Origin: Pseudomonas asturiensis
GTDB lineage: Bacteria; Pseudomonadota; Gammaproteobacteria; Pseudomonadales; Pseudomonadaceae
Assembly (NCBI RefSeq): GCF_900143095.1
Contig: NZ_FRDA01000010.1
Location: 149,202-213,201 of the forward strand
DNA length: 64,000 bases
Direction of reading: 5' to 3'
The position numbers were made by a program, and so were the translations under genes. The notes under the pieces were generated by a model. That model was not told where the DNA came from, ran no database searches, and saw only the letters and a list, made by a program, of their open reading frames with translations. Position 1 is the stretch's first letter; every line of letters starts with the position of its first letter. This document shows, piece by piece, positions 24,969-34,432 of this stretch.

Positions 24969-26317
24969 TTGGCTTTCTCCTCAGGCAGCACGTGCGCGAT
25001 GCTGAGGCGCTCGCGAGTGAAATAGGTGTTGGCGGCTTTCTGGATATCCTGCGGTGTCACGCTTTGCAGCGCTTCCAGTTCACCGTCCATCAGCTTCCAG
25101 GACAGGCCGACGGTTTCCAGTTCGCCGATCATGGTCGCCTGGCTGGTGATCGAATCGCGTTCGTAGACCACGCCTGCAATGACCTGCGCCCGGACGCGCT
25201 CCAGTTCTTCAGCGGACGGTGCCTTGGTTTTCAGATCATCCAGCAGACGCCAGATACCCGCCTCGACATCGGTCAGGGTTTTCTTTTTCTGGGTGTTGGG
25301 CGTGGCGCTGATCAGGAACAGACTGTCGCCGCGAGCGAACGCGTCGTAGCGCGACGATGCTCCCGAAACCAGTTCTTCACCGCGCTCCAGACGCGCAGGA
25401 ATACGCGCGCTGTAACCACCGTCGAGCAAGGCTGCGATCAGGCGCAGGGCGTTGACCGAGCGCTGGTCTTCAGCGGTGGCTACGCTGGGCACGTTGAAGC
25501 CGTAAAGCAGGCTGGGCAGTTGGGTTTTCACATGCAGGGTAATCTTGCGCTCGCCGGGTTCAGCCAGCTCCAGCGGTTTCTTCGACGGCGGCACGTCGCG
25601 GCGAGGGATGGCGCCGAAGAAACGCTCTGCCAGCGCCTTGACCTCATCCGGCTGCACATCACCGACCACCACCAGCGTGGCGTTGTTTGGCGTGTACCAG
25701 GCCTCGTACCAATGACGCAGTTCCTCGACCTTCATGCGTTCCAGGTCTGCCATCCAGCCGATGGTCGGCGTGTGATAGCCGCTGGCCGGATAGGCGAGGG
25801 CGTTGAAACGTTCCAGTGCCTTGCCCAGCGGTTTGTCATCGGTGCGCATGCGGCGCTCTTCCTTGATGACTTCGATTTCGCGGCTGAACTCATCGGCCGG
25901 CAGTTTCAGGGTCGCCATGCGGTCAGCTTCCAGCTCCAGCGCCACACTCAGACGATCACGGGCCAGCACCTGGTAGTAGGCGGTGTAGTCGTCGCTGGTG
26001 AAGGCGTTCTCTTCAGCGCCCAGATCGCGCAGGATCAGTGAGGACTCGCCCGGCCCGGTCTTGCTGCTGCCTTTGAACATCATGTGTTCAAGGGCGTGAG
26101 ACAGACCGGTCTGGCCAGGTGTCTCGTAGCTTGAGCCGACCTTGTACCAGATCTGGGAAACCACCACCGGCGCGCGGTGGTCTTCGCGGACGATGACCTT
26201 GAGGCCATTGTCGAGGGTGAATTCATGAGTCGGTTGCAGATCGGCGGCCAATGCTGTCAGCGGCAAACAGATTGTGCTGAGCAACAGGCCTGCGGCGCGG
26301 CGGGCTAGAACATTCAT
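24965..26317 (-). CDS. M16 family zinc peptidase, exported (catalytic subunit)
   Basis: 450 aa from the ATG at 26317 (MNVLARRAAGLLLSTICLPL, cleavage near TALAA). The inverted zinc motif HxxEH is at H74-E77-H78 (GLSHALEHMMFKG), with the third ligand E154 in IKEERR, 76 residues further on as the family requires. It should be a periplasmic peptidase working with the following gene. The longer frame to 26488 has no homology support. The upstream 371-bp gap to the duplicated pair contains the promoter region shared with unit 2. Confidence 0.92.
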   Translation of the reverse strand: MNVLARRAAGLLLSTICLPLTALAADLQPTHEFTLDNGLKVIVREDHRAPVVVSQIWYKVGSSYETPGQTGLSHALEHMMFKGSSKTGPGESSLILRDLGAEENAFTSDDYTAYYQVLARDRLSVALELEADRMATLKLPADEFSREIEVIKEERRMRTDDKPLGKALERFNALAYPASGYHTPTIGWMADLERMKVEELRHWYEAWYTPNNATLVVVGDVQPDEVKALAERFFGAIPRRDVPPSKKPLELAEPGERKITLHVKTQLPSLLYGFNVPSVATAEDQRSVNALRLIAALLDGGYSARIPARLERGEELVSGASSRYDAFARGDSLFLISATPNTQKKKTLTDVEAGIWRLLDDLKTKAPSAEELERVRAQVIAGVVYERDSITSQATMIGELETVGLSWKLMDGELEALQSVTPQDIQKAANTYFTRERLSIAHVLPEEKAK

Positions 26318-26689
26318 TCGTCGTTTGAACCTGTAGGGCGGCCTGCGTGAACTTGGCGTCGGCAGGCGCGGGGGTATTAGGATACTGGTCCGCTTGCATG
26401 AGAAACAGCCTTCACTGGCCCAATGCGAGTGAAACCTGTTTGAAACGAAGCTGAACGATACCCGTAGAAGGGGCAGTCCAGTGAACACGCGGTCGTGAAT
26501 GCGGGCTGTTTTGCATATCAGAATCTTTCAGAATCGTCCTTTCTGTCCGGCTCCAGCGATGACTGAAAAATTCTGAATGCGGGTGAGGGGAACAAAGGCC
26601 TGCGGCGGTTTTCCATCAGATTGCTGGTTCAGGTCGGCAATCTGATGGAGGTACCAGGCCAAAAAGGCAGTTTTACGCCGCCATGGCGG
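26318..26689. other. Gap between the two M16 pairs
   Basis: 371 bp. The part next to unit 1 (to about 26535) is homologous to the region upstream of unit 2 (to about 29720). The rest is unique and holds a hairpin (26613-26648) and a 12-bp palindrome right after the unit 2 stop (ccgccatggcgg, 26678-26689). No gene was recognised. Confidence 0.6.
26613..26648. other. 12-bp-stem hairpin between the M16 pairs
   Basis: ccatcagattgc (26613-26624) pairs perfectly with gcaatctgatgg (26637-26648), with a 12-nt loop. There is no clear T-run on the minus side, so it is not a textbook terminator. It lies 42 bp beyond the stop of unit 2. Confidence 0.5.
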
Positions 26690-28153
26690 TTAGTGCGCTC
26701 TGGCGTCAGCCGCTTGAGACGCCGGTTTTTCGATTGGCGCAGGCAGCTCCTTCTGCGCAACGGTTGGGCCTACGGTGACTGCAATCATCTTGTCAGCACT
26801 CAGGTGTTTGCTCATCACGGTCTTGACCTGCTGGACTGTCAGGCTCTGGATGGCTGCCAGGTAGTCATCGAAATGGGACAACGGTAGATCATAGAAACCA
26901 ATATCTGCCAATCGGGCACCAATAGCGCCGTTGCCCGCCACCTCCAGCGGGAAGCTGCCGATTATTTTGCGTTTGACGTTATCCAGCTCATTCTGGGTCG
27001 GACCATTGGCGATGAAGTCGCGCACGATCTCCTGAACCAGTTTCAAGGTGTTTTCACTCATCTCGGCACGGGTCTGCAACTCGACCATGAAAACTCCAGA
27101 AGCCTTTTGGGTAAGGAATTTGGACCAGACGTCGTAGGTCAGTCCGCGTTTTTCACGCACTTCAGTCATCAGGCGGCTGCCAAAACCACTCCCGCCCAAT
27201 ATCGAACTGCCAGCCATCAGTGCAGCGTAATCGGAGTCGTTACGTGTGATGCCCAACTGGCCCAGCAATATTTGCGCCTGGCTGGACGGGAACTCGATGT
27301 GCGTTGCGCTTGCCTCGGGTTCGACCGGGTCGCCAGTTTTCGCAAGTTTCGGCCCCTTTGGCAGCGAGGTTGAAACTTGCGCTGCGATGGCCTGGGCTTC
27401 TTCCCTGGAAAGATCGCCAATCATTGCAATCACGGCATTGCCGGCAGCATATCCCTCGGCGTGGAATGCTTTCAAATGCGTCTGGGTAATGGCGTTGACG
27501 TCTTTTTCATTACTATTGGTTCGATGGGCATAGGGATGATCGCCATAGATTTTTTTGTATAGTTCATTCCAGGCAATGGCGCGGGGCTCCAGCTTTTCAC
27601 TCTCGATATTGGCAATCATCAGGTTCTTCAGGCGCGTCATCGCATCGCTCGGGAAGGTTGGCTTGCCGACGACTTCGCTGAAAAGTTTCAAGGCCGGTTC
27701 ACGCTTTTGCGCCGCACTCAGGCTGCGCAGCCAGACCGTGGCACTGTCATCATCTGCCCCTGTTTCAAGTTGGGCTCCCAGCGCCTCGAATCCCTGGGCG
27801 ATTGCGTTGGCGTCCTTGCCGTTGATGCCTTCTTTGAGCATGTAGCTGGTCAGCTTGGCGATGCCCGGTGTCTTGTCATCCTGGCTGCTGCCTGCAGCGA
27901 AGGTCAGAAATATGTCCAGCATCGGCAGTTCGTGTGCCTCGACGAACAACACCTTGGCGCCCTCGGCGGTATTCCAGGTCTGGATGTTCAGCGCACGGCG
28001 AGCCGGTGCCTTGCCATCCAGTTCCTTGAGGGTCTCCAGTTTGCTGCCCAAAGGCGGTGTGGTTGCCTGATCCGTCAGATCGGACTGAGCAATAGAGGTA
28101 TCGGCTATGACCCGATCAGAAATCGTATGACGTGGATCGTTGCGTTTGATCAT
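26690..28153 (-). CDS. M16 peptidase-like subunit, paralogue without a signal peptide
   Basis: 487 aa, a diverged copy of the 23505-24968 product. The partner-subunit signature SRLMTEVREKRGLTYDVWSK is kept. The N-terminus MIKRNDPRHTISDRVIADTS has charged and polar residues where the unit 1 copy has ALLGLILAG, so the hydrophobic core of the signal peptide is gone; only 13 of the first 33 residues match, against strong identity later. It should therefore stay in the cytoplasm. It overlaps the stop of its upstream partner by 4 bp. No internal stop or frameshift is present, so it is likely functional. Confidence 0.88.
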   Translation of the reverse strand: MIKRNDPRHTISDRVIADTSIAQSDLTDQATTPPLGSKLETLKELDGKAPARRALNIQTWNTAEGAKVLFVEAHELPMLDIFLTFAAGSSQDDKTPGIAKLTSYMLKEGINGKDANAIAQGFEALGAQLETGADDDSATVWLRSLSAAQKREPALKLFSEVVGKPTFPSDAMTRLKNLMIANIESEKLEPRAIAWNELYKKIYGDHPYAHRTNSNEKDVNAITQTHLKAFHAEGYAAGNAVIAMIGDLSREEAQAIAAQVSTSLPKGPKLAKTGDPVEPEASATHIEFPSSQAQILLGQLGITRNDSDYAALMAGSSILGGSGFGSRLMTEVREKRGLTYDVWSKFLTQKASGVFMVELQTRAEMSENTLKLVQEIVRDFIANGPTQNELDNVKRKIIGSFPLEVAGNGAIGARLADIGFYDLPLSHFDDYLAAIQSLTVQQVKTVMSKHLSADKMIAVTVGPTVAQKELPAPIEKPASQAADARAH

Positions 28154-29502
28154 TGGGCTTTCTCCTCTGGCATCACATGCGCGATGCTGAGGCGCCCGCG
28201 GGTAAAATAGATGTTGGCGGCATTCTGGATGTCCTGCGGCGTCACGCTCTGCAGGGCTTCCAGCTCGCCGTCCATCAACTTCCAGGGCAGGCCAATGGTT
28301 TCCAGTGTACCGATCATGGTGGCCTGGCTTTCGATCAGGTCGCGCTCGTAAATCACGTTTGCAATGACCTGTGCCTGGGCGCGTTCAAGCTCTTCAGCAG
28401 AAGTCAGCGTGGTCTTCAAGTCTTCCAGCAGGCGCCAGATGCCCGCTTCGACATCCGTCAGGGTTTTTTTCTTCTGGGTGTTGGGGACAGCTTTGATCAT
28501 GAACAGACTGTCGCCGCGCGTAAACGCGTCGTAGCTTGAAGAGGCTTCAGACACCAGCTCTTCGCCACGATTGAGTTGCGTTGCAATACGTGCGCTGTAA
28601 CCGCCGTCCAGCAATGCAGCGATAAGGCGCAGTGCATTGACCGAGCGCGTGTCTTCAGTCGTCGCCATGCCAGGCACATTGAAGCCGTAGAGCAGTCTGG
28701 GCAGTTGGGTGTTGAGGTGCAGGGTGATCTTTCGCTCGCCCGGTTCGGCAAGCTCCAACGGTCTTTTCGACGGGGGCAAGTCACGGCGGGGAATAGCACC
28801 GAAGAATCGCTGTACCAGTGCCTTGACTTCGTCCGGCTGTACGTCACCGACTACCACCAGCGTGGCATTGTTAGGCGCGTACCAGGCTTCGTACCAGCGA
28901 CGCAGTTCCTCGATCGTCATGCGCTCAAGGTCGGCCATCCAGCCAAGGGTCGGATTGTGGTAGCCACTGGAGGGAAAGGCGAGAGCGCTGAAGCGTTCAA
29001 GCGCCTTGGCCTTCGGATCATCGTCGATGCTCATGCGCCGCTCTTCCCTGATGACTTCGATTTCGCGGCTGAACTCGTCGGCGGGCAGCGTCAGAGTCGT
29101 CATGCGATCTGCTTCCAGCTCCAGCGCGACACTCAGAAGATCACGAGCCAGCGTCTGGTGGTAGACGGTGCAGTCATCACTGGTATATGCGTTATCTTCG
29201 GCGCCCAGGTTTCGCAGGATCAGCGAAGACTCGCCCGGCCCGGTCTTGCTGCTGCCTTTGAACATCATGTGTTCAAGGGCGTGTGACAGACCGGTCTGCC
29301 CCGGCATCTCGTAGCTGGAGCCGATCCTGTACCAGAGCTGGGAAATCACCACCGGAGCACGGTGGTCTTCGCGAACAATGACCTTGAGGCCGTTGTCGAG
29401 GGTGAATTCGTGAGTGGGTTGCGGATCGATGGTCGATGCCGTCAACGGTACGTCGTGTGTGCTGAGCGGAAGTGCCGCATCATTGCGGGTTAAGGTATTC
29501 AT
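28150..29502 (-). CDS. M16 zinc peptidase, paralogue without a signal peptide
   Basis: 450 aa, a diverged copy of the 24965-26317 product. The zinc site is intact (H74, E77, H78 in GLSHALEHMMFKG; E154 in IREERR), so catalysis should be possible. The N-terminus MNTLTRNDAALPLSTHDVPL replaces the hydrophobic core with Asn, Asp, His, Asp and Pro; 14 of the first 27 residues match unit 1. No export is expected. It is the first gene of its pair, divergent from ftsY with 258 bp between them. Confidence 0.88.
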   Translation of the reverse strand: MNTLTRNDAALPLSTHDVPLTASTIDPQPTHEFTLDNGLKVIVREDHRAPVVISQLWYRIGSSYEMPGQTGLSHALEHMMFKGSSKTGPGESSLILRNLGAEDNAYTSDDCTVYHQTLARDLLSVALELEADRMTTLTLPADEFSREIEVIREERRMSIDDDPKAKALERFSALAFPSSGYHNPTLGWMADLERMTIEELRRWYEAWYAPNNATLVVVGDVQPDEVKALVQRFFGAIPRRDLPPSKRPLELAEPGERKITLHLNTQLPRLLYGFNVPGMATTEDTRSVNALRLIAALLDGGYSARIATQLNRGEELVSEASSSYDAFTRGDSLFMIKAVPNTQKKKTLTDVEAGIWRLLEDLKTTLTSAEELERAQAQVIANVIYERDLIESQATMIGTLETIGLPWKLMDGELEALQSVTPQDIQNAANIYFTRGRLSIAHVMPEEKAQ

Positions 29503-29760
29503 CCGTGAATTTGAACCTGATCGAGTACGACCTGCCTGAACTTAGCGTCGGCAGCCGCGAGGATGTTAGGATAATGGTGTGTTTCGTGAGAAACAGCTTT
29601 CACCTGTCAAAGGCGAGTGAACCTGTTTAAAACGAAGCTGAACCATATCCCAACAGTGGGCTGCAAAGTGAACATGCAGCCCTAAATGCAGTCTGTTTTT
29701 ACTGTCAGAATTTTCCGGATCGCGCTCTGGCGTCCCGCAACCTTGAGATAGCCGTCCTCC

Positions 29761-31263
29761 ATGTTTGGTTCTAACGACGACAAGAAGACCCCAGCTGCCG
29801 CTGGAGAGAAGAAAGGCCTGTTCGGATGGCTGCGTAAAAAGCCACAGGAAGCCGAGCCTGCGCCGCAAGAGTCAACCGCTGCACAGCCTGAACCCGTCGT
29901 CGAAGCGACGCCGCAGGTTGAGGCTCTGATTGCCCCTCAATCCGTTCTCCGGGCTGCCGAGCCGCAGCCGCATGTGGAACCGGGCGAGCCGTCGCCACAA
30001 CCCTGGCTGACATTGCCGGTGGCCGAAGAGCCAGTGGCCTTGATCGATGAGCGTGAGCCTCACATTACGCCGCCTATTCCCCAACAGCCTCCTGTGCAAT
30101 CTGCGCCTCAGTACGCGGCGGTGCCGGCTCCCGTGCCTTCGCCTGAGCCGGAACCAGAACCTGCTGTCGATATTGTGTCGACCAGCGTTCCGGAGCCTGT
30201 GCTGGTCGAGCCTGCGCCCGTTGTTGAGCCGGTCATCGCACAGCCTGCTGTACTGCCTGTTAAGCAGGCAGCCGAGCCCGCTCAGGAACCCGCTCCTGTC
30301 CCTCCGCCGGTTCAAGAGCCTGAAACCAGTAAGGTCGGCTTCTTTGCCCGCCTCAAACAGGGCCTGTCGAAAACCAGCGCCAGCATCGGCGAGGGCATGG
30401 CCAGCCTGTTTCTGGGCAAGAAAGCCATTGACGATGACCTGCTCGAAGAAATCGAGACCCGCCTGCTGACCGCTGATGTCGGCGTCGAAGCCACGTCGGT
30501 GATCATTCAGAGCCTGACCCAGAAGGTGGCCCGCAAACAGTTGACCGACGCTCAGGCGCTCTACACCTCGCTGCAAGGTGAGCTGGCCGCGATGCTCAAG
30601 CCGGTTGAACAGCCGCTGGTGATCAAGGCCGAGCACAAGCCCTTCGTGATTCTGGTGGTGGGCGTCAACGGTGCTGGCAAGACCACGACCATTGGCAAGC
30701 TGGCCAAGAAACTGCAGCTTGAAGGCAAGAAAGTGATGCTCGCGGCAGGCGATACCTTCCGCGCCGCTGCCGTCGAGCAGTTGCAGGTCTGGGGTGAGCG
30801 CAACAAGATTCCGGTCATCGCCCAGCACACGGGTGCAGACTCCGCTTCGGTCATCTTCGACGCCGTTCAGGCCGCCAAGGCGCGTGGCATCGACGTACTG
30901 ATTGCCGACACCGCTGGCCGCCTGCACACCAAAGACAACCTGATGGAAGAACTGAAAAAGGTGCGCCGTGTGATCGGCAAACTGGACGCAGATGCACCGC
31001 ACGAAGTGCTGCTGGTGCTCGATGCAGGTACCGGCCAGAACGCTATCAACCAGGCCAAGCAGTTCAACCAGACGGTCACGCTGACCGGTCTTGCGCTCAC
31101 TAAACTGGATGGCACGGCCAAAGGCGGTGTCATTTTTGCGCTGGCCAAGCAATTCGGCCTGCCCATTCGTTACATCGGCGTGGGTGAAGGCATCGACGAC
31201 CTGCGCACCTTCGAAGCCGAACCCTTTGTTCAGGCTCTGTTTGCGGAGCGGGAGCGTCCATGA
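29761..31263 (+). CDS. ftsY: Signal recognition particle receptor FtsY
   Basis: 500 aa. A long acidic, Pro/Ala/Glu-rich A domain (about residues 20-195) precedes the N and G domains. N domain: FFARLKQGLSKTSASIGEGM. G domain: G1 GVNGAGKTTTIGKLAKKL, the insertion region AAGDTFRAAAVEQLQVW, G3 DTAGRLHTKDNLMEEL and G4 TKLDGTAKGG. It docks SRP-ribosome complexes at the membrane for co-translational insertion. It is the first gene of the ftsY-ftsE-ftsX cluster; its stop overlaps the ftsE start by 4 bp. Confidence 0.97.
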   Translation: MFGSNDDKKTPAAAGEKKGLFGWLRKKPQEAEPAPQESTAAQPEPVVEATPQVEALIAPQSVLRAAEPQPHVEPGEPSPQPWLTLPVAEEPVALIDEREPHITPPIPQQPPVQSAPQYAAVPAPVPSPEPEPEPAVDIVSTSVPEPVLVEPAPVVEPVIAQPAVLPVKQAAEPAQEPAPVPPPVQEPETSKVGFFARLKQGLSKTSASIGEGMASLFLGKKAIDDDLLEEIETRLLTADVGVEATSVIIQSLTQKVARKQLTDAQALYTSLQGELAAMLKPVEQPLVIKAEHKPFVILVVGVNGAGKTTTIGKLAKKLQLEGKKVMLAAGDTFRAAAVEQLQVWGERNKIPVIAQHTGADSASVIFDAVQAAKARGIDVLIADTAGRLHTKDNLMEELKKVRRVIGKLDADAPHEVLLVLDAGTGQNAINQAKQFNQTVTLTGLALTKLDGTAKGGVIFALAKQFGLPIRYIGVGEGIDDLRTFEAEPFVQALFAERERP

Positions 31264-31931
31264 TTCGTTTCGAGCAGGTCGGTAAACGCTACCCGAATGG
31301 ACATGTCGGGTTGCATGAACTGAGCTTTCGAGTACGTCGCGGCGAATTTCTGTTCGTCACCGGGCATTCCGGTGAGGGCAAGAGCACGCTGCTGCGCCTG
31401 TTGCTGGCCATGGAGCGCCCGACAACCGGCAAATTGATGCTGGCGGGCCAGGACCTCGGGCAGATCAGCAATGCGCAGATCCCGTTCCTGCGTCGTCAGA
31501 TCGGTGTGGTGTTCCAGAATCACCAGTTGCTGTTTGATCGCACGGTGTTCAACAACATCGCACTGCCGTTGCAGATTCTCGGGTTGTCCAAGCCTGAAAT
31601 CGCCAAGCGTGTCGATTCTGCGCTGGATCGTGTGGCACTGTCCGACAAGGCCGATCTGTATCCTGGCGACCTTTCGACCGGGCAACAACAGCGCGTCGGT
31701 ATTGCCCGCGCTATCGTCCACCGCCCGGCCTTGCTGCTGGCGGATGAGCCGACCGGTAACCTCGATCCACGATTGGCAGCGGAAATCATGGGTGTGTTCG
31801 AAGACATCAACCGGCTGGGCACCAGCGTGCTGATCGCCAGTCACGACCTGGCCCTGATCGCCCGCATGCGCCATCGCATGCTGACCTTGCAACGCGGTCG
31901 TCTGATCGGCGACGGGGAGGCCGGGGTATGA
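31260..31931 (+). CDS. ftsE: Cell division ATP-binding protein FtsE
   Basis: 223 aa ABC ATPase. Walker A GHSGEGKSTLLRLLLA, Q-loop GVVFQNHQLLFD, a signature with LSTGQQQRVGIARA and Walker B LLLADEPTGNLDP. FtsE forms a complex with FtsX at the division site and controls periplasmic peptidoglycan hydrolases through EnvC-type activators rather than moving a solute. It overlaps ftsY and ftsX by 4 bp each. Confidence 0.97.
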   Translation: MIRFEQVGKRYPNGHVGLHELSFRVRRGEFLFVTGHSGEGKSTLLRLLLAMERPTTGKLMLAGQDLGQISNAQIPFLRRQIGVVFQNHQLLFDRTVFNNIALPLQILGLSKPEIAKRVDSALDRVALSDKADLYPGDLSTGQQQRVGIARAIVHRPALLLADEPTGNLDPRLAAEIMGVFEDINRLGTSVLIASHDLALIARMRHRMLTLQRGRLIGDGEAGV

Positions 31932-32962
31932 GTGCTACACGCAGTCCAAAGGTTTCGGAGCGCGTAGCGCCCAAGGCCGCTGATCCAGCGCCTCAAAAAC
32001 AGAAAAAAAAGCGTAATGACCACGACGATGACGGCCCGGACTTCAGCGCCTTGCTGTCGGCCTGGATCGAGAGCCATCGGTCCAGCATGGTCGACAGCCT
32101 GCGTCGTCTGGGCAAACAGCCGATCGGCAGCTTCTTTACCTGCCTGGTCATGGCCATTGCCCTGAGTCTGCCCATGGGCCTGTCATTGCTGTTGAGCAAC
32201 GTCGAGCGTCTTGGCGGTTCCTGGCAGCGTGCGGCGCAGATTTCGATCTACCTGAACCTGGATGCCAGCACAGCTGATGGCACCCGCATGCGCGATGAAA
32301 TCAAGGCCATGCCTGGTGTGGCGGATGCCGAATACATCAGCAGTGAGCAGGCGCTGGGCGAGTTCCAGCAGCAGTCAGGGTTGGGCGAGGCGCTCAAGGA
32401 GTTGCCGGAAAACCCGCTGCCCGGCGTGGTCCTGGTAACGCCTGACCAAGTCGACAAGCCGGCGCTGGAAGCCTTGCGCACCCGTCTTGCCGAGCTGCCC
32501 AAGGTGCAGCAGGCCCAGCTTGATCTGGTCTGGGTCGAACGACTGGCGGCCATTCTCAAACTGGGCGACCGGTTCGTTTTCGGCTTGACGGTTCTGCTGG
32601 TCTCGGCTTTGCTATTGGTCATTGGTAACACGATACGTCTGCACATCGAGAACCGTCGCACCGAGATCGAAGTGATCAAGCTGGTGGGCGGGACCGACAG
32701 CTATGTGCGCAGGCCCTTCCTTTATATGGGCGCGCTGTACGGTTTCGGGGCAGGGATCCTGTCCTGGGGCGTGCTGGCATATGGTTTGAACTGGCTCAAC
32801 GGTGCGGTTGTAGGCTTGGCCGGTCTTTACGGAAGCGACTTTGCCTTGGCCGGTGTGCCAGTGGGCGACGGATTTTCGCTCTTGCTTGGAGCGGTATTGT
32901 TAGGGTATATCGGTGCTTGGATTGCGGTCGCTCGTCACTTGCGTGAGCTGGCGCCCCGGTAA
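31928..32962 (+). CDS. ftsX: Cell division protein FtsX
   Basis: 344 aa, four transmembrane segments: one near residue 76 (FFTCLVMAIALSLPMGLSLL), and three in the C-terminal half (FVFGLTVLLVSALLLVIGNT, ALYGFGAGILSWGVLAYGLN, LLLGAVLLGYIGAWIAVA). The large periplasmic loop after the first segment recruits the hydrolase activator. The cytoplasmic N-terminal ~70 residues are lysine- and proline-rich (PQKQKKKRNDHDDD), longer than in E. coli FtsX. It is the membrane partner of FtsE. Confidence 0.96.
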   Translation: MSATRSPKVSERVAPKAADPAPQKQKKKRNDHDDDGPDFSALLSAWIESHRSSMVDSLRRLGKQPIGSFFTCLVMAIALSLPMGLSLLLSNVERLGGSWQRAAQISIYLNLDASTADGTRMRDEIKAMPGVADAEYISSEQALGEFQQQSGLGEALKELPENPLPGVVLVTPDQVDKPALEALRTRLAELPKVQQAQLDLVWVERLAAILKLGDRFVFGLTVLLVSALLLVIGNTIRLHIENRRTEIEVIKLVGGTDSYVRRPFLYMGALYGFGAGILSWGVLAYGLNWLNGAVVGLAGLYGSDFALAGVPVGDGFSLLLGAVLLGYIGAWIAVARHLRELAPR

Positions 32963-33001
32963 AGCTAAATTTTGTTTCACCAGTTGGCTTCTTGAAAACA
33001 A

Positions 33002-33029
33002 GGAACTTGTCTCGCGGTTCCAAGTCAAT
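33002..33029 (+). promoter_or_regulatory. Putative sigma-E/AlgU-type promoter of rpoH
   Basis: GGAACTT (33002-33008), a 15-bp spacer, then GTCAAT (33024-33029) closely matches the envelope-stress sigma factor consensus. It lies 48 bp upstream of the rpoH ATG. In P. aeruginosa, AlgU control of rpoH is established, which supports the call. Confidence 0.55.
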
Positions 33030-33076
33030 CTGGCAGTGCTGAACTGCACTTTTATGTGCGCTGGAGGTTTTTTCGT

Positions 33077-33931
<855 letters not shown>

Positions 33932-33947
33932 CGTAGCCCGGTAACGC

Positions 33948-33977
33948 AAAACGCCCCGATCTGATCGGGGCGTTTTT
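33948..33977. terminator. Bidirectional terminator after rpoH
   Basis: 13-bp stem aaaacgccccgat / atcggggcgtttt (33948-33960 with 33964-33976), 3-nt loop and T-run. It also ends the convergent immunity-like gene, whose stop is at 33979. Confidence 0.93.
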
Positions 33978-33978
33978 G

Positions 33979-34218
33979 TTAGTAGTCGTCAATGTTGCAT
34001 GTCAGCTGGTAGAAGTAGTTCGGATCATGGGGCTCGTCACCGATGAGTTTGACGATTGCTTGCAGTTGAGCGGCGTCAAGATTGTAGCCTTCATAGCCCA
34101 GTTGCTCTGATGTCCAGCCCATGATGCTTTTGAGCTGTTCGTCATTGCCGGGAGGGATTTCTTTTTCAAAAGCGAGGAAATCGGTTTTTTTATCGAATGC
34201 TTCAAGTAAGTATTTCAT
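33979..34218 (-). CDS. Small immunity-like protein (copy 1, intact)
   Basis: 79 aa, acidic, starting MKYLLEAFDKKTDFLAFEKE and ending in YFYQLTCNIDDY. Size, charge and a Trp in SIMGWTSEQLGYEGYNLDAA resemble small cytoplasmic immunity proteins against bacteriocins or contact-dependent toxins; it may belong to the DUF7683 group, from memory. No toxin gene is next to it. It is convergent with rpoH and shares its terminator. GAGG precedes the ATG. The 214-bp region upstream is AT-rich compared with the core genes. The immunity role is an inference. Confidence 0.7.
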   Translation of the reverse strand: MKYLLEAFDKKTDFLAFEKEIPPGNDEQLKSIMGWTSEQLGYEGYNLDAAQLQAIVKLIGDEPHDPNYFYQLTCNIDDY

Positions 34219-34316
34219 GGTTCGATCCTCGTATTAGGGGTAGTCCTCTTTAGTCTGTGCTTCTGTTTCTCGTTATGTAATATTCCACATTGCACGATCT
34301 TGGGGGCGGAGGCGAC

Positions 34317-34385
34317 TCTCCGTCGGACGTATTCGTCAGCTGAAGAAGATCGGTGTACCTGCATAAAGCTTAGGTGGCTGCGTAA
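34317..34385 (+). pseudogene. Eroded copy of the rpoH 3' end
   Basis: tctccgtcggacgtattcgt (34317-34336), followed by cagctgaag, aligns with rpoH 33861 onward (tctccgccgagcgtattcgt, then cagcttgag) at offset 456. It continues to gctgcgtaa, matching gcggcgtaa at the rpoH stop (offset 454 after a 2-bp gap). It has diverged in the middle and encodes no intact protein. Confidence 0.75.
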
Positions 34386-34401
34386 TTACCCAACACTACA
34401 A

Positions 34402-34431
34402 CACACGCCGATCAGATCGGAGCATTTTGGT
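34402..34431. other. Eroded copy of the rpoH terminator
   Basis: cgccgatcagatcggagcat aligns at offset 454 with the rpoH terminator cgccccgatctgatcggggc. It still has a short ccgatc/gatcgg stem but the strong GC stem is lost. Confidence 0.65.
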
Positions 34432-34432
34432 T

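Larger units (their letters stand above)
23505..26535 (-). repeat. Tandem duplication unit 1: M16 peptidase pair plus upstream region
   Basis: This unit (two genes and about 200 bp upstream) is homologous to 26690-29720. All start and stop positions differ by exactly 3185 bp, so the coding lengths are identical. Homology is still visible upstream of the first gene (gtgagaaacagc-type and cagaatctttcagaatcg stretches). Unit 1 keeps the ancestral features, including signal peptides. Confidence 0.9.
26690..29720 (-). repeat. Tandem duplication unit 2: diverged M16 peptidase pair
   Basis: A copy of 23505-26535 at a constant 3185-bp offset. Both proteins are the same length as their unit 1 counterparts, with mature parts roughly 75-85% identical by eye, while the N-terminal signal regions are strongly diverged. 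Confidence 0.9.

Noticed and set aside
23493..25025. 510-codon plus-strand frame over the M16 peptidase gene
   Set aside because: Shadow of the real minus-strand gene; no motifs.
26318..26488. 57-residue N-terminal extension of the M16 catalytic subunit
   Set aside because: It would bury the signal peptide; the ATG at 26317 aligns exactly with the start of the duplicated gene.
29503..29760. Possible heat-shock promoter driving the M16 pair and ftsY
   Set aside because: TTGACA- and TATCCT-like hexamers occur on the minus strand but not at accepted spacing for either sigma-70 or sigma-32, and unit 1 does not keep the TTGACA.
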